From Gnetum montanum (lineage: Eukaryota > Streptophyta > Gnetopsida > Gnetales > Gnetaceae), in assembly GCA_015680685.1 (NCBI GenBank), contig MNCI01011864.1, positions 887,278 through 951,277 of the forward strand: a DNA stretch of 64,000 nt, read 5' to 3'. This document shows, piece after piece, positions 23,394 to 35,700 of this stretch (its first letter is position 1; every line of letters begins with the position of its first letter). Both the position numbers and the translations under genes were made by a program. A model generated the notes under the pieces. That model had not been told where the DNA came from and did no database searches. It saw nothing but the letters and a program-made list of their open reading frames with translations.

Positions 23394-24375
23394 TTAATTG
23401 AATCAATAACAATGATAGATTGGAAACTGGTGGTGTATAACTAGGGGATTGTGTGGTCCATCTCCTGAATGTGTGACCATAAGTTTAGTTGTGGGGGAGA
23501 TGCTTTATCTTGATTCAAGAACTAATAAGTTTTTTTCACCATTTTTTACAATTTTTATCATTTTCTTATTTCATCCAAAATTTTCCAATTCTTAATATGT
23601 TTTCCATTTCTTGTTATTTTTCTTTTCTTGATACTTTTCTCTTTTCTTGAGTCATTTTCTTTATGTTTATGATTGTCTTTTATATTTTTGTTAATAATAT
23701 GTCCAAGTCATGATGCAGAAGTTAATGCTATGTGTTGGGTTATTGTGCTATGCTATCAAGATGATTGGGTAAGTAATTGTGTGAAGTAGTGAGACCACCT
23801 CATCCATTCCTCTAGTCCTCTAAATAAAAAGGTCTTTTATCATGAAAGAAATTTCATTTTTCTATCATGAAACTAAAATTTATCAATAATCATTGTACCT
23901 TGAAAAAAGAGGGAACAACCAAGTGGAAATGGAAAGGATGTGACCCCAAGGGGATTTCTTGGGTTTTCTTCTTAACTTCCTTTGTGTGGTTTATGACTCC
24001 TCATGGAATGTATCATTAGTCTACTCTCAACCAATACTAGGAAGCTAAAAGTCTTTGCATGATGTGGTTCCCATCCAAAATCATCAAAATATAAAATCCA
24101 AAAAAGCCAAAAAGAAAAATAATAGAAATTCAAAGCACAACCATTAGACACAATAATGGGCTACAAGCACTGGTTATGGGGTTGAAAGAACATGTTACCC
24201 ATGCTTGAAGGCACCCCTCTAACTAAGGCCCTTTCTTTTTTCTGCTCTTTTCTTCTCTATTGAAGTGATCATTGTTCTTAGTGGTGGTTGTGGATTTATG
24301 ATGGTTGGTAAAAAGGAACACATCAATGTGAGGTCACTGTTAATGGTATGGACTTGGTCCATCTTTGGACCGATA
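23394..24375 (+). other. E2 noncoding region left of G
   Basis: After gag there is a GTGGGGGAGATG purine stretch (about 23491) of the kind found after coding regions in Athila-like elements, then T-rich sequence and the ACATGTTACCCATGCTTGAA motif shared with 8000-8745. No gene is seen. Pol sequences are absent. Confidence 0.6.
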
Positions 24376-24380
24376 GGTAT
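24376..24380. repeat. Target-site duplication of G, left
   Basis: GGTAT here and at 43473-43477 directly flank the two LTR ends of G. Confidence 0.92.
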
Positions 24381-26104
24381 TGTACTGTTTGAGATCGTCG
24401 GTACAAGGTTGGAATGAACAAGCACCGGGAGATCTGCAGACAAGCACAGAAGACTCTACCTTTGCTTGAGGGCAAGCTAGAACTGACGAAGATAGAGTAC
24501 CTTGGGTGGTTCGCACACAGATCATACAAGGATTTCCCCAAACGTATGCCAATGTGGCATACGCTGGGTTATGTGTAAACAACATAATAAACGTAAACCA
24601 GAACGTAAATGTGTAGGAATATAAACAAAGAGGCAAGCAAGAATGAATGAAAACTATAACAAATATTGATCAGAAATGAAGAAATTTTATTGCAAAATGA
24701 AGATTACAGTGCACCAGTCTGAATGCAGTTGTGGATCTGACACGAGGCAGACAAAGAGCCCCGGTGGATGTGGAGGGATGATGGTATGCTAGTTTGGACT
24801 GCAGGCACAGCGTGAGGGCTACATAGTCAACATGCAAGGTAGATGTCTAGTGTGCAGGGTAGAATTCCAACATGTAGGGTTGGTGTTCCCAATCATATCC
24901 CAATGTGATTTTTTAATCCTCCTCCCCCTTTTCTTGGTGGAAAATTCAGGTTTTTATTGGTTTTAGGGCGTGAAACTCAGATCTGGAGTGGTATGAGTGG
25001 CCGTTGGTGAGAAAATTTTAGGTTGGATGACATGTGGGTGCGTTGCCCGAGTGTAAAGAATATTACAACTGTACAGCATGCTGCATGCCAGCGTGTACAC
25101 GCTGGGCATCTGAACCCAGTGTACAGACTTGACCAACACAAAAGAATTGAACTTTACAAACGAACACTATTGTTACAATAGAAAATATTGAACTTGGCCC
25201 TTGGATTTGAGCTCTGGTGTCATGAGAATGTTGCCTGTGGATTTTTAGCTCATTTGGACTTGATCTAACATGGTTTTGGAAGGCTTCAAGTGGCGTAAAC
25301 TATGCTGTGTGTTGGGCGTGCACGCTAGGCATGCAGAGTATGTATGCTCAGCGTATAGGTTATGGAAGTGCATCATTTCGAAGTTGAATCTTCATTTTTG
25401 GGAGCCTGGGATGATGCTTGACAATTGCCTTTCCTCTGAGAGTCGATTGTAGGTGGAGATCTTATTCTGGGGTGCCTGTTTTGAGAGATCCTTGATGGTG
25501 CATGTTGGGCATGCATGAATGAAAACCCATCATTTGGAGCCTAAAATTTAATTTTTAGGTGTCTGCAATGATGCCCAACAGTTGTCCTACCTCTGAGAGT
25601 TGATTTCAGGTGAAGATCTTGCTCTTTGGTGCCTATTTTAGGTCATTTTTGGTGGTGTATGCTGGGATGTACGCTGGTCAGCGTACACCAAAATGAACCT
25701 AGCGTACACACATGTAAATGCCTCATTTCAAGGCCCAACATTTGATTTTTAGGAGGTTGAGAGCTATTGGGGACCTTGGTGAAGGTCCTGGGGGGTCCAG
25801 ACGCTCAATTCTGGCATGTTTTGGCTCATTTTTGGGGCCCAAAAGTTGCTGCACGTTGGGCATGCAGGTCCGTGTACAAGAAGTATACTTAGTCAAAACT
25901 AAATGTTTTGAGTTTGAAACTTGTAGTTCTTGTTTCCAGATGTTGATGTAGTCTCCAATGGATCTCGGGGAACTTTTACTTGCTTGATTCGACTCCATTT
26001 GATGCTGTTTGTGAAGTTTGCAAGTTTCAGTCATGTTGGGAAGCATCATGACTTAGCTCGATTCTTATCCGAAAGTGTTAGGTCCAAATTTTTGTGGTGT
26101 TTCA
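24381..26104 (-). repeat. G 3' LTR (left copy)
   Basis: 1724 bp, aligned throughout with the right copy. It contains the perfect 18-bp palindrome CCAGCGTGTACACGCTGG (25088-25105) and GTACGCTG-GT-CAGCGTAC (25669-25686), both built from the AGCGTG/AGCGTA motif. The terminal CA (TG on the minus strand) is intact at 26103-26104. Confidence 0.93.
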
Positions 26105-26108
26105 TTGG

Positions 26109-26117
26109 CCCCTCTTT
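26109..26117 (-). other. G polypurine tract
   Basis: On the minus strand AAAGAGGGG stands four bases before the LTR start TGAAACACC. This fixes the orientation and the left LTR boundary. Confidence 0.85.
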
Positions 26118-27284
26118 GTTGACGCCTGGAGGAATCAACCCGACAGGCATTGACAAAGAAGTATAAAACACTACAAGCAAACTGGTAGCAAGCATTGTCC
26201 TTTGGCACTTGGCTAGATGTCATCGCACCATGTTTAGAAGTACTTGGGATTGGGAAATGAAGTTTTTAGATGATGTCTAGTGGAGATGTTTGCAACTATG
26301 GGATTGGGAATTGATCAAGGGATTGTGCTGGTATGGGAGAGGAGTGTTCATCTTTGTGCAAACAAGTCATGTTGTTCCTTGTTGATGGCCAATATTTGGC
26401 AGACTTGGAACTAAGGCATGAGGAGTACGTCCTTGGGAGGAATGAGACTCTTGTATCATGTTTAAGAGAACTCATTGCCACAACCAAAGCCACGCAATGA
26501 GGTGATGTGTTCTTTGGAGAAATAGAACCCTTGTGTCAGGTTTAAGGGAACCCATTGTCCAACAGCCCAAGCCACGCAGTAAGGTGTAACATGATGGTTT
26601 GAGACACGAGGACGTTTTTCCAAGACAACTACCTTCCTGCCTATGGCTTGTATGGGAAGTGCTAAGGGTCTTGTGGTTCATTTTGCTCTTTGCTCTTTGA
26701 TCTTTTCTTTTTTCTTTTTTCTTTTTTTTCTTTTTTTTTCTTTTTGTTGTTGTTTTTGGACAGAGCTTTCTTTTCAATTTTGCACTCGTGCTCATGTGCT
26801 GTGTTGTGTGTTGCAGCTGCTTGAGAGTGTCGCAGCGTGCAATAGTGTGCTCAAAGTTTTGGGGAGTACTAGGTGTATTTGGGAACTGTAACCAGGTAGG
26901 AAAGGGAATGAAAGTGTTGGGGAAATGGAGAATGTATTGGGAACTGGGAATGTACTTTTGAACAGATTGATTAACCTAGTTGCGTGCATCAGAAAAAATG
27001 TGGCACCTTGTCACCGTGATGAAGTGTATCCGTGTACGAGCACCACTGGGTGTCATCCTGTAAACACAACTCCAAGAAGACAAGAAAATTGCAAGTGAAT
27101 GAGTTAGCGAACACTTTAGACATGAATGTGGCCAATGCAAATCGAGGCACCATGTGAAACTTAAGGCAAACAAAATGAGCAGCAATAGTGTTGTCAGAGC
27201 CGATGTGATGAATGATGTGGTAGGCGTTGATGAAGAAATGTCATGAATTATAACATCAGATGAATGTGCCAGATATGATCTTAC
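26118..27284 (-). other. G 3' untranslated region, no gene
   Basis: Two imperfect copies of a segment of about 78 bp (26443-26503 and 26521-26585) share TTTAAG(A/G)GAAC(T/C)CATTG and AGCCACGCA. A pure pyrimidine run of about 60 bp (TTTTC units) lies at 26697-26756. Open frames here look like chance or low complexity. Confidence 0.55.
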
Positions 27285-27570
27285 TAGTTTATAGTCTTAG
27301 CAGACTGTCGTGGGTTAGTTTTATGTCATAACCCATTGGACGCTACTAGTTTATCGTCGTAGTGGATGGTGCAATGCTAGTTTATAGTTGTGGAGGACTA
27401 TGAAGAGGCAAGCTAGTTTATAGTCTTAGTGGACTTTGGTGAATGAGTGTGACAGTTTAGTGTCATGTCAGATAGAGCTCTGTGGTGTCAGTTTACCATC
27501 ATGAAGCCAGAACGTTCTGTGGTATCATTTTACCATCATGATTCCAGGACGTATCTATGGTATCAGTTTA
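27285..27570 (+). repeat. TAGTTTA dyad repeat, cluster A (after integrase)
   Basis: Nine degenerate units starting at 27285, 27315, 27347, 27378, 27414, 27453 and three more from about 27488 follow TAGTTTA-NN-GYC-N6-GRC. Examples are GTC...GAC in units 1, 2 and 5. The last three have the form CAGTTTACC(A/G)TCATGA with a longer spacer. The cluster lies just downstream of the integrase stop. The same unit makes clusters B and C. Confidence 0.75.
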
Positions 27571-27607
27571 CCGTCATGATTCCAGGACGCACACATACCT
27601 GCGATGT

Positions 27608-28770
27608 TTAGACGTGAAACGGCTTAAGGTATAGGTGGTTCGTTGGATGAGCAAGCTCATTACCGTTTATATTAGCTAGCTTAAACGCTCCATTATCGTA
27701 CGCTTTGGTGACGAAGTAAGGCCCTTCCCAGTTGGCTGAGAACTTGTCCACATGTTCACGAACCACCTTAAGAACAAGGTCACCTTCTTTGATCAGGCGC
27801 TTGTGAATGTCATGTTGATGGTGCCATCTTTGTTGCTTCTGATACCACTCGATTTGATCAAGCGTTCATGTGCGTTCTTCTTCCACCGAGTTGAGGTCAA
27901 CAATGTGCAAGGCATTGTTTTGACCTTCGTCAAGGAGTCCAAAGAGTGTGATTCTTAGGGATGGTACCTGCAACTCCAGAGGTAAAATAGCTTCTGATCC
28001 ATAAATAAGACTATATGGTGTTTTACCTGTGGATGTCCGATGCGTAGTCCAGTAGGCCCATAATGCGTATACTAGCTGCTCGTGCCATCTTTTCTTGCTC
28101 GGAGTAAGCATCTTCTTGAGCACTGAGATGACAATCTTGTTCGTGGCTTCTGCTTGTCCATTGCTCTGAGGGTAGTAAGGTGATGAAAACGAGTGTTTAA
28201 TACCTAGGCTTTCACAGAATGTTTTTGTTTTGACACTGCTGAATTGTGGTCCGTTGTCAGTGATGATAGTCATCCGGATGCCAAAACGGGTCACAATATT
28301 TTCTAAGATGAAGTTTCATACTTGTTTTGATGTGGTTTTTCTAAGGGGAATAGCTTCTACCCATTTAGTAAAGTATTCTGTTGCAGTTATGATAAAGCTA
28401 TGTCCCACAAAAGATGGGGGAGTTATTGGTCCTATAATGTCTAACCCCCATTTCTAGAAAGGCCATGTGATTTGAGTCGTATGCAATTCATTAAGTGGAA
28501 CATGTATAAGATTACCTTGCTTTTGACACATATTGCACCTCTTGACCTTGGAGAAGCAATCGTACTCTGTATGTGGCCAATAATAGCCTAAATGTCTGAT
28601 TTTTGTTACCATTACTTTAGGCACTATGTGCCCTCTGCATAGTCCTTCATGAACTTGTTCCACGATGGTTTGGCCATTGGCACTACTAACGCATGTTAAC
28701 AAGATGCCTTCGTAGGATCTACGACATAGTGTATCTCCTACTAGTGTATATTGTCTAGAGCATTTTTGTA
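27608..28770 (-). pseudogene. pol: G integrase
   Basis: The zinc finger is seen as HEGLCRGH and CNMCQ in the 3' part of the open frame 28454-29437 (about 28507-28663). The core holds TRFGIRMTIITDNGPQF with the second catalytic Asp at about 28256, then YPQSNGQAEATNK with the catalytic Glu, in the open frame 27866-28294. The C-terminus reads DLVLKVV, then ANWEGPYFV, and ends LKPFHV with a TAA stop at 27610-27608. One or two frame breaks separate core and C-terminus. The enzyme would insert element DNA into the genome. The C-terminus lacks a chromodomain, as in the Tat lineage. Confidence 0.88.
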
Positions 28771-28939
28771 CTGCATCATTTTGAGCATTTGTTAGATATT
28801 GAGGTGGTTTTCCATGTAGAAGGTACTCTTTGATGTCATCGTACCATTCTACGACATGTGTTGTGGTAACGAATGCTATGGGAAGTTCATCGGGAGCATC
28901 AGTTATGGGCTTGTCGCAGCTCACGATTGAACTGGACAG

Positions 28940-29437
28940 CGCATGAAACATATCAGGTGAGATATTTAAAGTTAACGTGGCTAGTGCATCTGCAATGGTA
29001 TTATCATTTCTAGGCACATGTTGTAGTTCTATATTTATAAACTGTTTCAGCAAGTGTTTCGTCAAGTCACAGTAGGGTTGTAGATGAGATGCTTTGCATG
29101 CATAAACATCTTTGACTTGGTTTATGATTAACTTTGAATCACCTCTAACTATGAGACATGTGATGTTTGAAGCTTGTGCTGCCATGAGGCCTCTGAGGAG
29201 ACCTTCATACTCTGCTACGTTATTGGTACAAGGAAAGTTAAATCGGTAAGCAAAGGGTTGGATCTCCTTGGAGGGATATGTGATAACGGCGGTAGCACTT
29301 CCCCCTTGGGAGGTGGATGCTCCATCAAAGTTTAATATCGCATCATAGTTATCAGGCACTATGTCAATTGTTCTTACGTTCTCATCTGGAAACTCTAGAT
29401 TAATCGTTGCTTGATCTTGTGTTGGTGATGCGATCAT
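28940..29437 (-). pseudogene. pol: G second (archaeal-type) RNase H
   Basis: Residues 30-165 of the 327-codon open frame 28454-29437 form a second RNase H: FDGAST, then NNVAEYEGLLRGL, GDSKLIINQV and NDNTIADALATL. The four acidic positions (D, E, D, D) are all present. This extra domain after the normal RNase H is a hallmark of Tat-lineage gypsy elements (Ogre, Retand, Grande relatives). This segment has no stop, which makes it one of the best preserved parts of G. Confidence 0.88.
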
Positions 29438-29439
29438 TT

Positions 29440-29815
29440 GATTGACTATAGCTTGACCTTTGATGGATGATTGGACTATGTAATGCAGTCAAACTAAGCA
29501 ATCATTGCCTTCCATCGAGCTATCTTACTTGATTCATACATGTTGTTTGTGATCGCTCTGAGTACATTGTTTTTGCAGATTATGTTTACTTGGTTTCGAA
29601 AGAGATAATGTTACCATTTCTTTAGAGAAAAGATAAGGGCTAAACATGACCTCTCCACATCATTGTATTTCTTTTCATAGGCTACTAATGCGTGGCTTAA
29701 GTAGTAAACAGGAACTTCAGTTCCATTATCTTATTTTTGGCAAAGCATAGACATGATTGATGAATCTAATGTGGCAAGGTAGATGTAGAACGGTTTATTG
29801 TTCTAAGGTGAATAA
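29440..29815 (-). pseudogene. pol: G first (retroviral-type) RNase H, broken
   Basis: The minus strand gives FYIYLATLDSSI, VYYLSHALVAYEKKYNDVE and LALIFSLKKW, then IARWKAMIA, with several TAG or TGA codons between. This fits the C-terminal part of a gypsy RNase H that follows RT directly. The usual catalytic Asp positions are not intact in the stretch I can read. Confidence 0.75.
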
Positions 29816-30720
29816 ACTGTTGGTAATTGAGTCAGTGCCATTTTGATATTGTCAAAGGCTTCCTGGCATTGTGGGGTCCATTGAAAATGCACACTCTTGC
29901 GTAGTAAATGGTTCATGGGTTTCAACTTATCGGTCAGTTTTTCTATAAAGTGCCTAATGAACTGTAATCTACCTTGTAGGCCTCGAAGTTCAGTAAGGTT
30001 GCTTGGCGGTTGCAAGTTTGTGATAGCCTTCACCTTATCAGGGTCTACTCAAATCCCTGCTTCTGAAACAATGAATCCTAGCATTTTTCCTGATTTGACC
30101 CCAAAGACACACTTCTTTGGGTTTATTCTAAGCTCATATTTTAAACAACGCTTAAGTACCAAGTTTAAGTCTTGTATGTGCTACTCTTGTGTCTTCGATT
30201 TAACCGCTATATCGTCTACGTAATCATTGAGCGAGTGAAGGATGTAATCACTAAAGATGAAGGTCATTGCTTGTTAATACGTAGCACTAGCATTCTTTAA
30301 ATCGAAGGGCATCATCGTATAACAAAATGTCCCCCATGGTGTCATGAAGATTGTCCTGAGTTGATGTTCAGGGTTAATCTGGATTTGATTATATCCCGAG
30401 AAGCCATCCATAAAAGATAACAGTGCATGCCTAGTGGTTGAGTCAACTAGTTGATCAATACTAGGTAGAGGAAAGTCATTTTTTATGGTCACTAAGTTGA
30501 GGTCCAGGAAGTCAATGCATAGGTGAATGCTTTCGTTCTTCTTTGGGACAATGACCATGTTGGATACCCAGTCAGCATAGTTAACAGCTCGAATGAAACC
30601 AACTTGATAAAGTTTGGTGATCTCATTGCGAACATCCAACGCTACCTCAGGCTTAACCTTATGTGCTTTTTGTTTCACTGGTCTTAACTTCGGGTCGAGT
30701 ATGATGTTGTGTTGGATTAT
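29816..30720 (-). pseudogene. pol: G reverse transcriptase
   Basis: Two long open pieces (30274-30678 and 29803-30033) cover fingers, palm and connection. FIRAVNYADWVSN, SFMDGFSGYNQIQI and MMPFDLKNASATYQ are clear. The catalytic box YVDD is at 30211-30222 on the minus strand, followed by IAVKSK; RGLQGRLQFIRHFI lies in the connection. The MPF-x-LKNAxATYQ form with YVDD is of the Tat type and differs from the LCNAPATFQ form of the pol at 1-3190. A stop between the linker and RT (about 30718) lies at a codon that fits CGA to TGA. The enzyme would copy G RNA. Confidence 0.9.
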
Positions 30721-31176
30721 TCATGGGTCTAGTCTAGGCATGTTTGTGTAAGACCATGCAAATACCTTCATGTTGCCTTTTAGCACTTTTGCTATGTCAT
30801 CGGCAAGTTGTGGGTCCAGTAAAGTACTTAGTTTTAGTATCTTAACTTCACCGCTTGGCATAGTGATGGGGGTTTCAATTAATGGATCCTTAGTGATGTT
30901 ATCAGCTTCAATATCTAGTGATTTCGTCATGTTCTCAAAGCATTCTATCGTTTCCTTTGTTAATGCCACAGAGTTTTCGTAAGTTGATGTGCCTAAATTG
31001 ATGGACTTTTTGATCATCTCCCGTTGGATGGGTCCGTATGATCCATTGATGAACAGTGGTGCGAATAGTTGCTTGCTATTCATGCTTGCTCCTTCCAAGC
31101 AACATGAAGCAATGTTAGCAAGGGGGGTTTTGCTTATTGTTTTATGATACCAATTCAAATATATAAATATACTCAA
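30721..31176 (-). pseudogene. pol: G linker before RT
   Basis: A 151-codon open frame ends with KVLKGNMKVFAWSYTNMPRLDP. FAWSYxxMP-x-LDP is the usual N-terminal edge of Tat-type RT. Its upstream part is not recognised. The frame begins right after cluster B, so the pol part of G starts here, separate from the gag-protease part 5.8 kb upstream. An intron between protease and RT, as known from Ogre elements, would explain the gap; I could not identify its splice sites on the minus strand. Confidence 0.7.
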
Positions 31177-31217
31177 AGTATTCTAAAGTTGGCTTATCAT
31201 CTCACTTGGTCGCACGG

Positions 31218-31304
31218 TAGTTTAAGGCCATACTTGGCCAATCGTGGTAGTTTAGGGCCTTACCGGGCCAATCGTGGTAGTTTAGGGTTTTACCAAGCTG
31301 TACC
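31218..31304 (+). repeat. TAGTTTA dyad repeat, cluster B (before RT)
   Basis: Three units with 30-bp spacing begin at 31218, 31248 and 31278. The arms are GCC...GGC, GCC...GGC and GTT...AGC (paired with one G-U), each six bases apart. Here the arms are mostly GC type, while most units of clusters A and C have GTC...GAC. Confidence 0.75.
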
Positions 31305-31309
31305 TATTC

Positions 31310-32165
31310 GTTTATGATTTCTAGTTGATTGTACAACTTATAATCATTATTAGGTGTGAAACTACATGACGAAGAGTATGTACCAAGGTGTTTAGTTTAG
31401 ACGACAGGAGTCAACATGAGAGGGAAGGTCTTATGTGGGTAATGTTTGGCCTAGTGCATATCTATATACTCTTTTTCTTTATTCTTGGTCTATTTATATT
31501 TATTTATGTTTAGCTAACGTTGTGTTTATTTATATTTTATTTTGAAGTAAAGTACCCAAAGTGCCGATGTTCCACAAAGATGAGTCAATGTGGGCAATGA
31601 GGGGTGTGAAGATTTATACCTAATAAAATTAACTTAAAATTGGACAAGTTATCTTTGTCATTGAAGCAGGCGTAAACCTAAAGTTCAACCAGAACTAAAG
31701 AGAACAATGTGAACCTAAGCTAAGCTTCAGCGTGAACCCAAACTAAGCTTCAGCGCGAAATAGTGGGAGATTCAGCATGACGAGGAGGCGAGGATCTGGT
31801 CATAGGGGGCAGGGAAAGGTGGCGATCCAATTTGAAAGAGGCAGAAAAGGGGGGCAAAGATCATGGTGTGAAGCATCAAATGAAATCCTCCAGTGTGCAT
31901 GCCCTGGAGAAACCCTCAGCGTGCAGGGAGCTGAAACCCCAACGTGAACGCCCTAGAAACCCTAGCGTGAACGCTCCATCATGCAGTTAGTGTGCAGTGA
32001 CAAACCCTAGTGTGAGGGCAGTGTGGAGGTTTCAGCGTGAAGCCTCGAAACCAGCCTCCAGTGTGAACCCCTTCACTTAGAAACCCTCAACATGAATGTC
32101 AGACAGGAACTTTCAGCGTGCACGTCCTTGCTCCAACGTAAAGATCTTGAACGTAGCACAACGGG
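31310..32165 (+). promoter_or_regulatory. AGCGTG motif region before the antisense gene
   Basis: No coding frame is supported. Between 31725 and 32125, YAGCGTG(A/C)A or close variants occur about eight times (for example near 31730, 31918, 31963, 32030 and 32115), and again at about 32505-32595. The segment lies upstream of the antisense gene on the plus strand. The same motif forms palindromes in G's LTRs and recurs in its leader, so it may be a shared regulatory site. This is inference; no TATA box was identified here. Confidence 0.4.
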
Positions 32166-32296
32166 ATGGGCAAGGGAAAGCGTGTAAGAGACTAGGGAAG
32201 GAAGGAGCCTGACTTGACCTTTGCTGATGAGAGTGAGGCGATGCTCTGGTGCCTGCCCAAGCCCATGATCCCATCATGGTCTGGATCAATGCGTTG
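32166..32296 (+). CDS. Possible first exon of the antisense gene
   Basis: ATG at 32166 opens MGKGKRVRD, one stop (TAG), then EPDLTFADESEAMLW. A GT follows at 32297 and a good acceptor (GTGCAG) ends at 32703. Joining 32296 to 32704 gives a TGA codon, so either the donor is elsewhere or this is not the true first exon. The basic start resembles the MGKKLRGRGQ start of ORF1, which may be chance. Confidence 0.3.
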
Positions 32297-32703
32297 GTAG
32301 ACCTTGTTCCTCTATCTAAATTTGTGTTTTTGTTTACTGTTTTCATTAATTTTTATTTGGTTTTTCCTATTTTGGCGCATAAAATTTGTGTGAGGCCTGG
32401 CCTGTTTCTTTGGCGTAGATATTAGTGTGCAAGCTAGCGTCAACCCTTATCTCCCTTGCTTAATGTACGGCCAATTTGATGTCTGGAATGCAATCTAGTG
32501 ACATGCTTAGCGTGCAGGGGGGGGGGGGGGCAAAATGCTCAGCGTGTAGGGTCTGCATGCCCACATTCCCAGTGTGCAGGACCTACATGCCTAGCATGAA
32601 CCTTGAAAGCTTTTCCAAGTGCTAGCCCCCCAACGTAAAACCTACTCTTTAGCTCTTTTTTTGTGTGTGTAGTTTACTTATCCTGGTTCTTGAATACGTG
32701 CAG

Positions 32704-35700
32704 AGGTCTTAAACCTTTCCCCTTAGTGGTGGAGCTTGTTGGAGTTCTGGCGTGGTTCAGGACTATTGATTCTGATGAGCTGGTACCTAATATGGCCATT
32801 GATCGAGATGGGGTATGGTTCAGAATGGGTGCTAGCGAGTTCCTTGCCTTCATCTTACAAGGATTTAGTGTGGTAATATGGTCTCACCTAAGTGAACAAT
32901 TAGCATGGAGTGTCGTTGAGACTATGTTACTGGGATCCTCAAATGGCATAGTGGCCTTCGTGGTCGACGTCGATGAGGGATTGTTTACGGTTGGGAATGG
33001 TCCCTCTAGAGGGCCCAGATCCACCTGTCCATTGACACGTGTATGGGACCTATTATCATGTAGCCCTTACAATGTGAATAGCACCTTATTCCTAGCCTCT
33101 CGTGTGCACACTTTGTTCCAGAATCCTCCTGGAACGGTGTACAGGGTAGAAAGGTAAGGTTGTTTAATTTATCATTTCTGCTTTGATGCTAAGTGGTTGT
33201 TCATATTTTGTCTATCATTTCTTTGCAGGCCTCGATTTGATAAAGAAGGAGTATGCATAGGTGATGATGGACTCGCATTGGCTCATACTGTCGTAGAGGC
33301 TTTCATGGCAAGTCCCACTCTCCGTGGTGCCGTGTTAGCCCAAACCAAGGGTGAAATTGTCCATTTTCACAAACGATACTCCAAGGCTTTTGCACGATGT
33401 GAGGCTTAGGGGTGGCTACATGGGGATTGGTCCTGTAATGGGCCAGTTTTCCCATATGATGCTAATTCAGCTTCTAATGGTCTTAATCCATTAGCCAACG
33501 GTAAGTAATAGTGTTTTTGATGCCTCACATTTGTTTGTTTTGCTACCTCATTGGTTGTATTGATTCCATGGTTTTATCCTACACGTATAGTGGATGTCAC
33601 CCCTAGTGGAGTCACCATAACAACTGGCTAGACTGATGGCACTTTGGCCATGAAATTTGGGGAGATCAACGGTGCACAACAGTGGTTGCATGATAAGGCA
33701 CCACTGCATATTATCAGTCACTTAAGTGATGCTGGCCTCATGGAGTTGTTTACTGCTCTAAGTCCTAACTTCTCCGTGACCGAGATGATTGTGATCGTTG
33801 ATTCTTTCAATGAAGTTGTTACTTACTATAGCACTTGTGTCAAGGGAATTAAAGTAGCTTTCCATTTGTCGGAGGAGTTCTTTACAGACCTCTTCGGTGT
33901 ACTGGCAGATGGGGCTAGAGTGACTTTGGATAGAGCACAAAAAGAGGTCCATGTTGTTCGTGAGCTGGAGGATTGGCTGGGTGTACTTAAGGGTGCTAAG
34001 GGATTCCCTATGCAGGGAAGATCAAAAGTAACTGAAGTAAATGAGCTATATCCACTATTCAAAGCGCGAGTGTTTCCTAAGTCCCTATCCCAAGTGAAGA
34101 CTTTTGCGGTAGAATCTGTGCGTATCATGTGCATGATTCTAGAGACTGGGGTGCGTTATAATTAGGCTCAGTTTTTACTTTTAGGTTTCCACGAAGAGAT
34201 AGTGAGATTGCATTCGAACGTTGAGGCATAGTCCCATTTTACCTTTGCATCGATTGCTGGTTACTTGCATCGACTAGCTGAATTTCTAGTAGTTCGCGTG
34301 GGTAACGAGTACGTGTTAAGGGATTGTGGTCAACTATCTCATCCATGGATTCACCACTTGTTTGAAGTGACTAAATCTCAAGATGCTCCCGAAGGGATTG
34401 ATGAATTGGTCTCTGTTACAATGGGGGGATCATCTGGTCATTCAATCCATACACATGACAGTGTAGGATTGGAGCCAGGTGGTGTGCCCTATACTGCTAG
34501 GAGAGCCGATCTAAAGTTCAAAGACCTAAGCACTCTAGAGAGGTTGCTCCAGCTATAGATGAACCAAAGGTGAAACGCATACGGTTTAAGGTGTCTGCAC
34601 GTGGTAAGTAAGCCTGATTCATTTGTTTATCCTTGTTTTATTATTATTATTATTATTACCTTTTTTTGTCATTTATGTTAAACTAATGTTGAACTTATGA
34701 ATGTCATCAGAGCCAACTCTTGAAGTAAGAAGAGAGGGGTTAGCACCTATTGTAGAGGAGGAAGAGGTCCCCACCAACCAAGGTGAGGAGAACGAAGCAG
34801 GTAATGACAAGATGGAACTCCCCGTCCCTCTGAGGGAAGAAACGAAAGAATGAGCGGAAGTCATCACAGAAAAAGATCACGTTGGTGATCAGGATGAAAC
34901 TAATGAGATGTTTGATGATTTCTTCGAAGGAAGGTTAAACCTTGGCAATCCTCCGAATCTAGAAGAAGAAAGGGATTTCAGTATGTTCTCCTTATTATGT
35001 TTATTTGATTTTTGAATTGTTTCATTTCCATTATTTAGAGTTTTGATTTTATGTTTTTGCTGCTACAAGGCGCAGATGTTGAAACTAGGATGACTCCTAA
35101 TGTTCATTTGGAAATACCTATGATGAGGAATCCAATGGAAACAACCACCGAAGTTGGTCCATTTTATATAAATGAACCATTTACTTAGATCGAAATGCCA
35201 AGTAAAATGGATTTTGTCCTTGGTATCGTCAATGAGATAGTTGATCACATCCAACAAGCTCATCTTGAAATAGGTACATATACTTTAAGCGTTTTGAGTC
35301 TTTCTATTTTCACATCTGTTTCTATTGTCCAATGTCTAATGTATATTCTCCTTATATTGATAGGCACTAAACTGAAGTGGGATCCATCCGAGGCCACTCG
35401 TATTGATAGTCTGCTTGCACTACCATTAGAAATTGAGCAAGTCCCAAGATAGATTTATGATGAGGTGGCAGAATGTGTTGTGCAAAATGCCAAGTCTCTT
35501 TGGACCTGTAGACATTCCATCGAAAGCTATGGTTGCAAATTTAGGCAGGGGAAAAAGAGATTGCCAAACTATTAGCAGAACGAGATGACTTTAAGTCACG
35601 CTATGAGTTTGCCTTTGCTAGGTTGACGGGTGATCATTCTTGGTGAACCTTCGAGGTTACTTATACCAGATATTGGAATCTATTAAATTTCCAAGTAACT

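Noticed and set aside
24340-24636. Overlapping minus-strand frames at the left LTR edge of G
   Set aside because: They cross the LTR border and have no family pattern; the right LTR does not keep them.
25723-26049. 108-codon frame in the G LTR, with a partner at 43085-43417
   Set aside because: Present in both LTR copies simply because LTRs are duplicated; no domain, no start context.
26643-26891. 82-codon frame rich in Phe and Cys
   Set aside because: Produced by a pyrimidine run; low complexity.
32515-32532. Run of about 14 G as a G-quadruplex candidate
   Set aside because: A single homopolymer, perhaps with assembly error in length; no separate G tracts.
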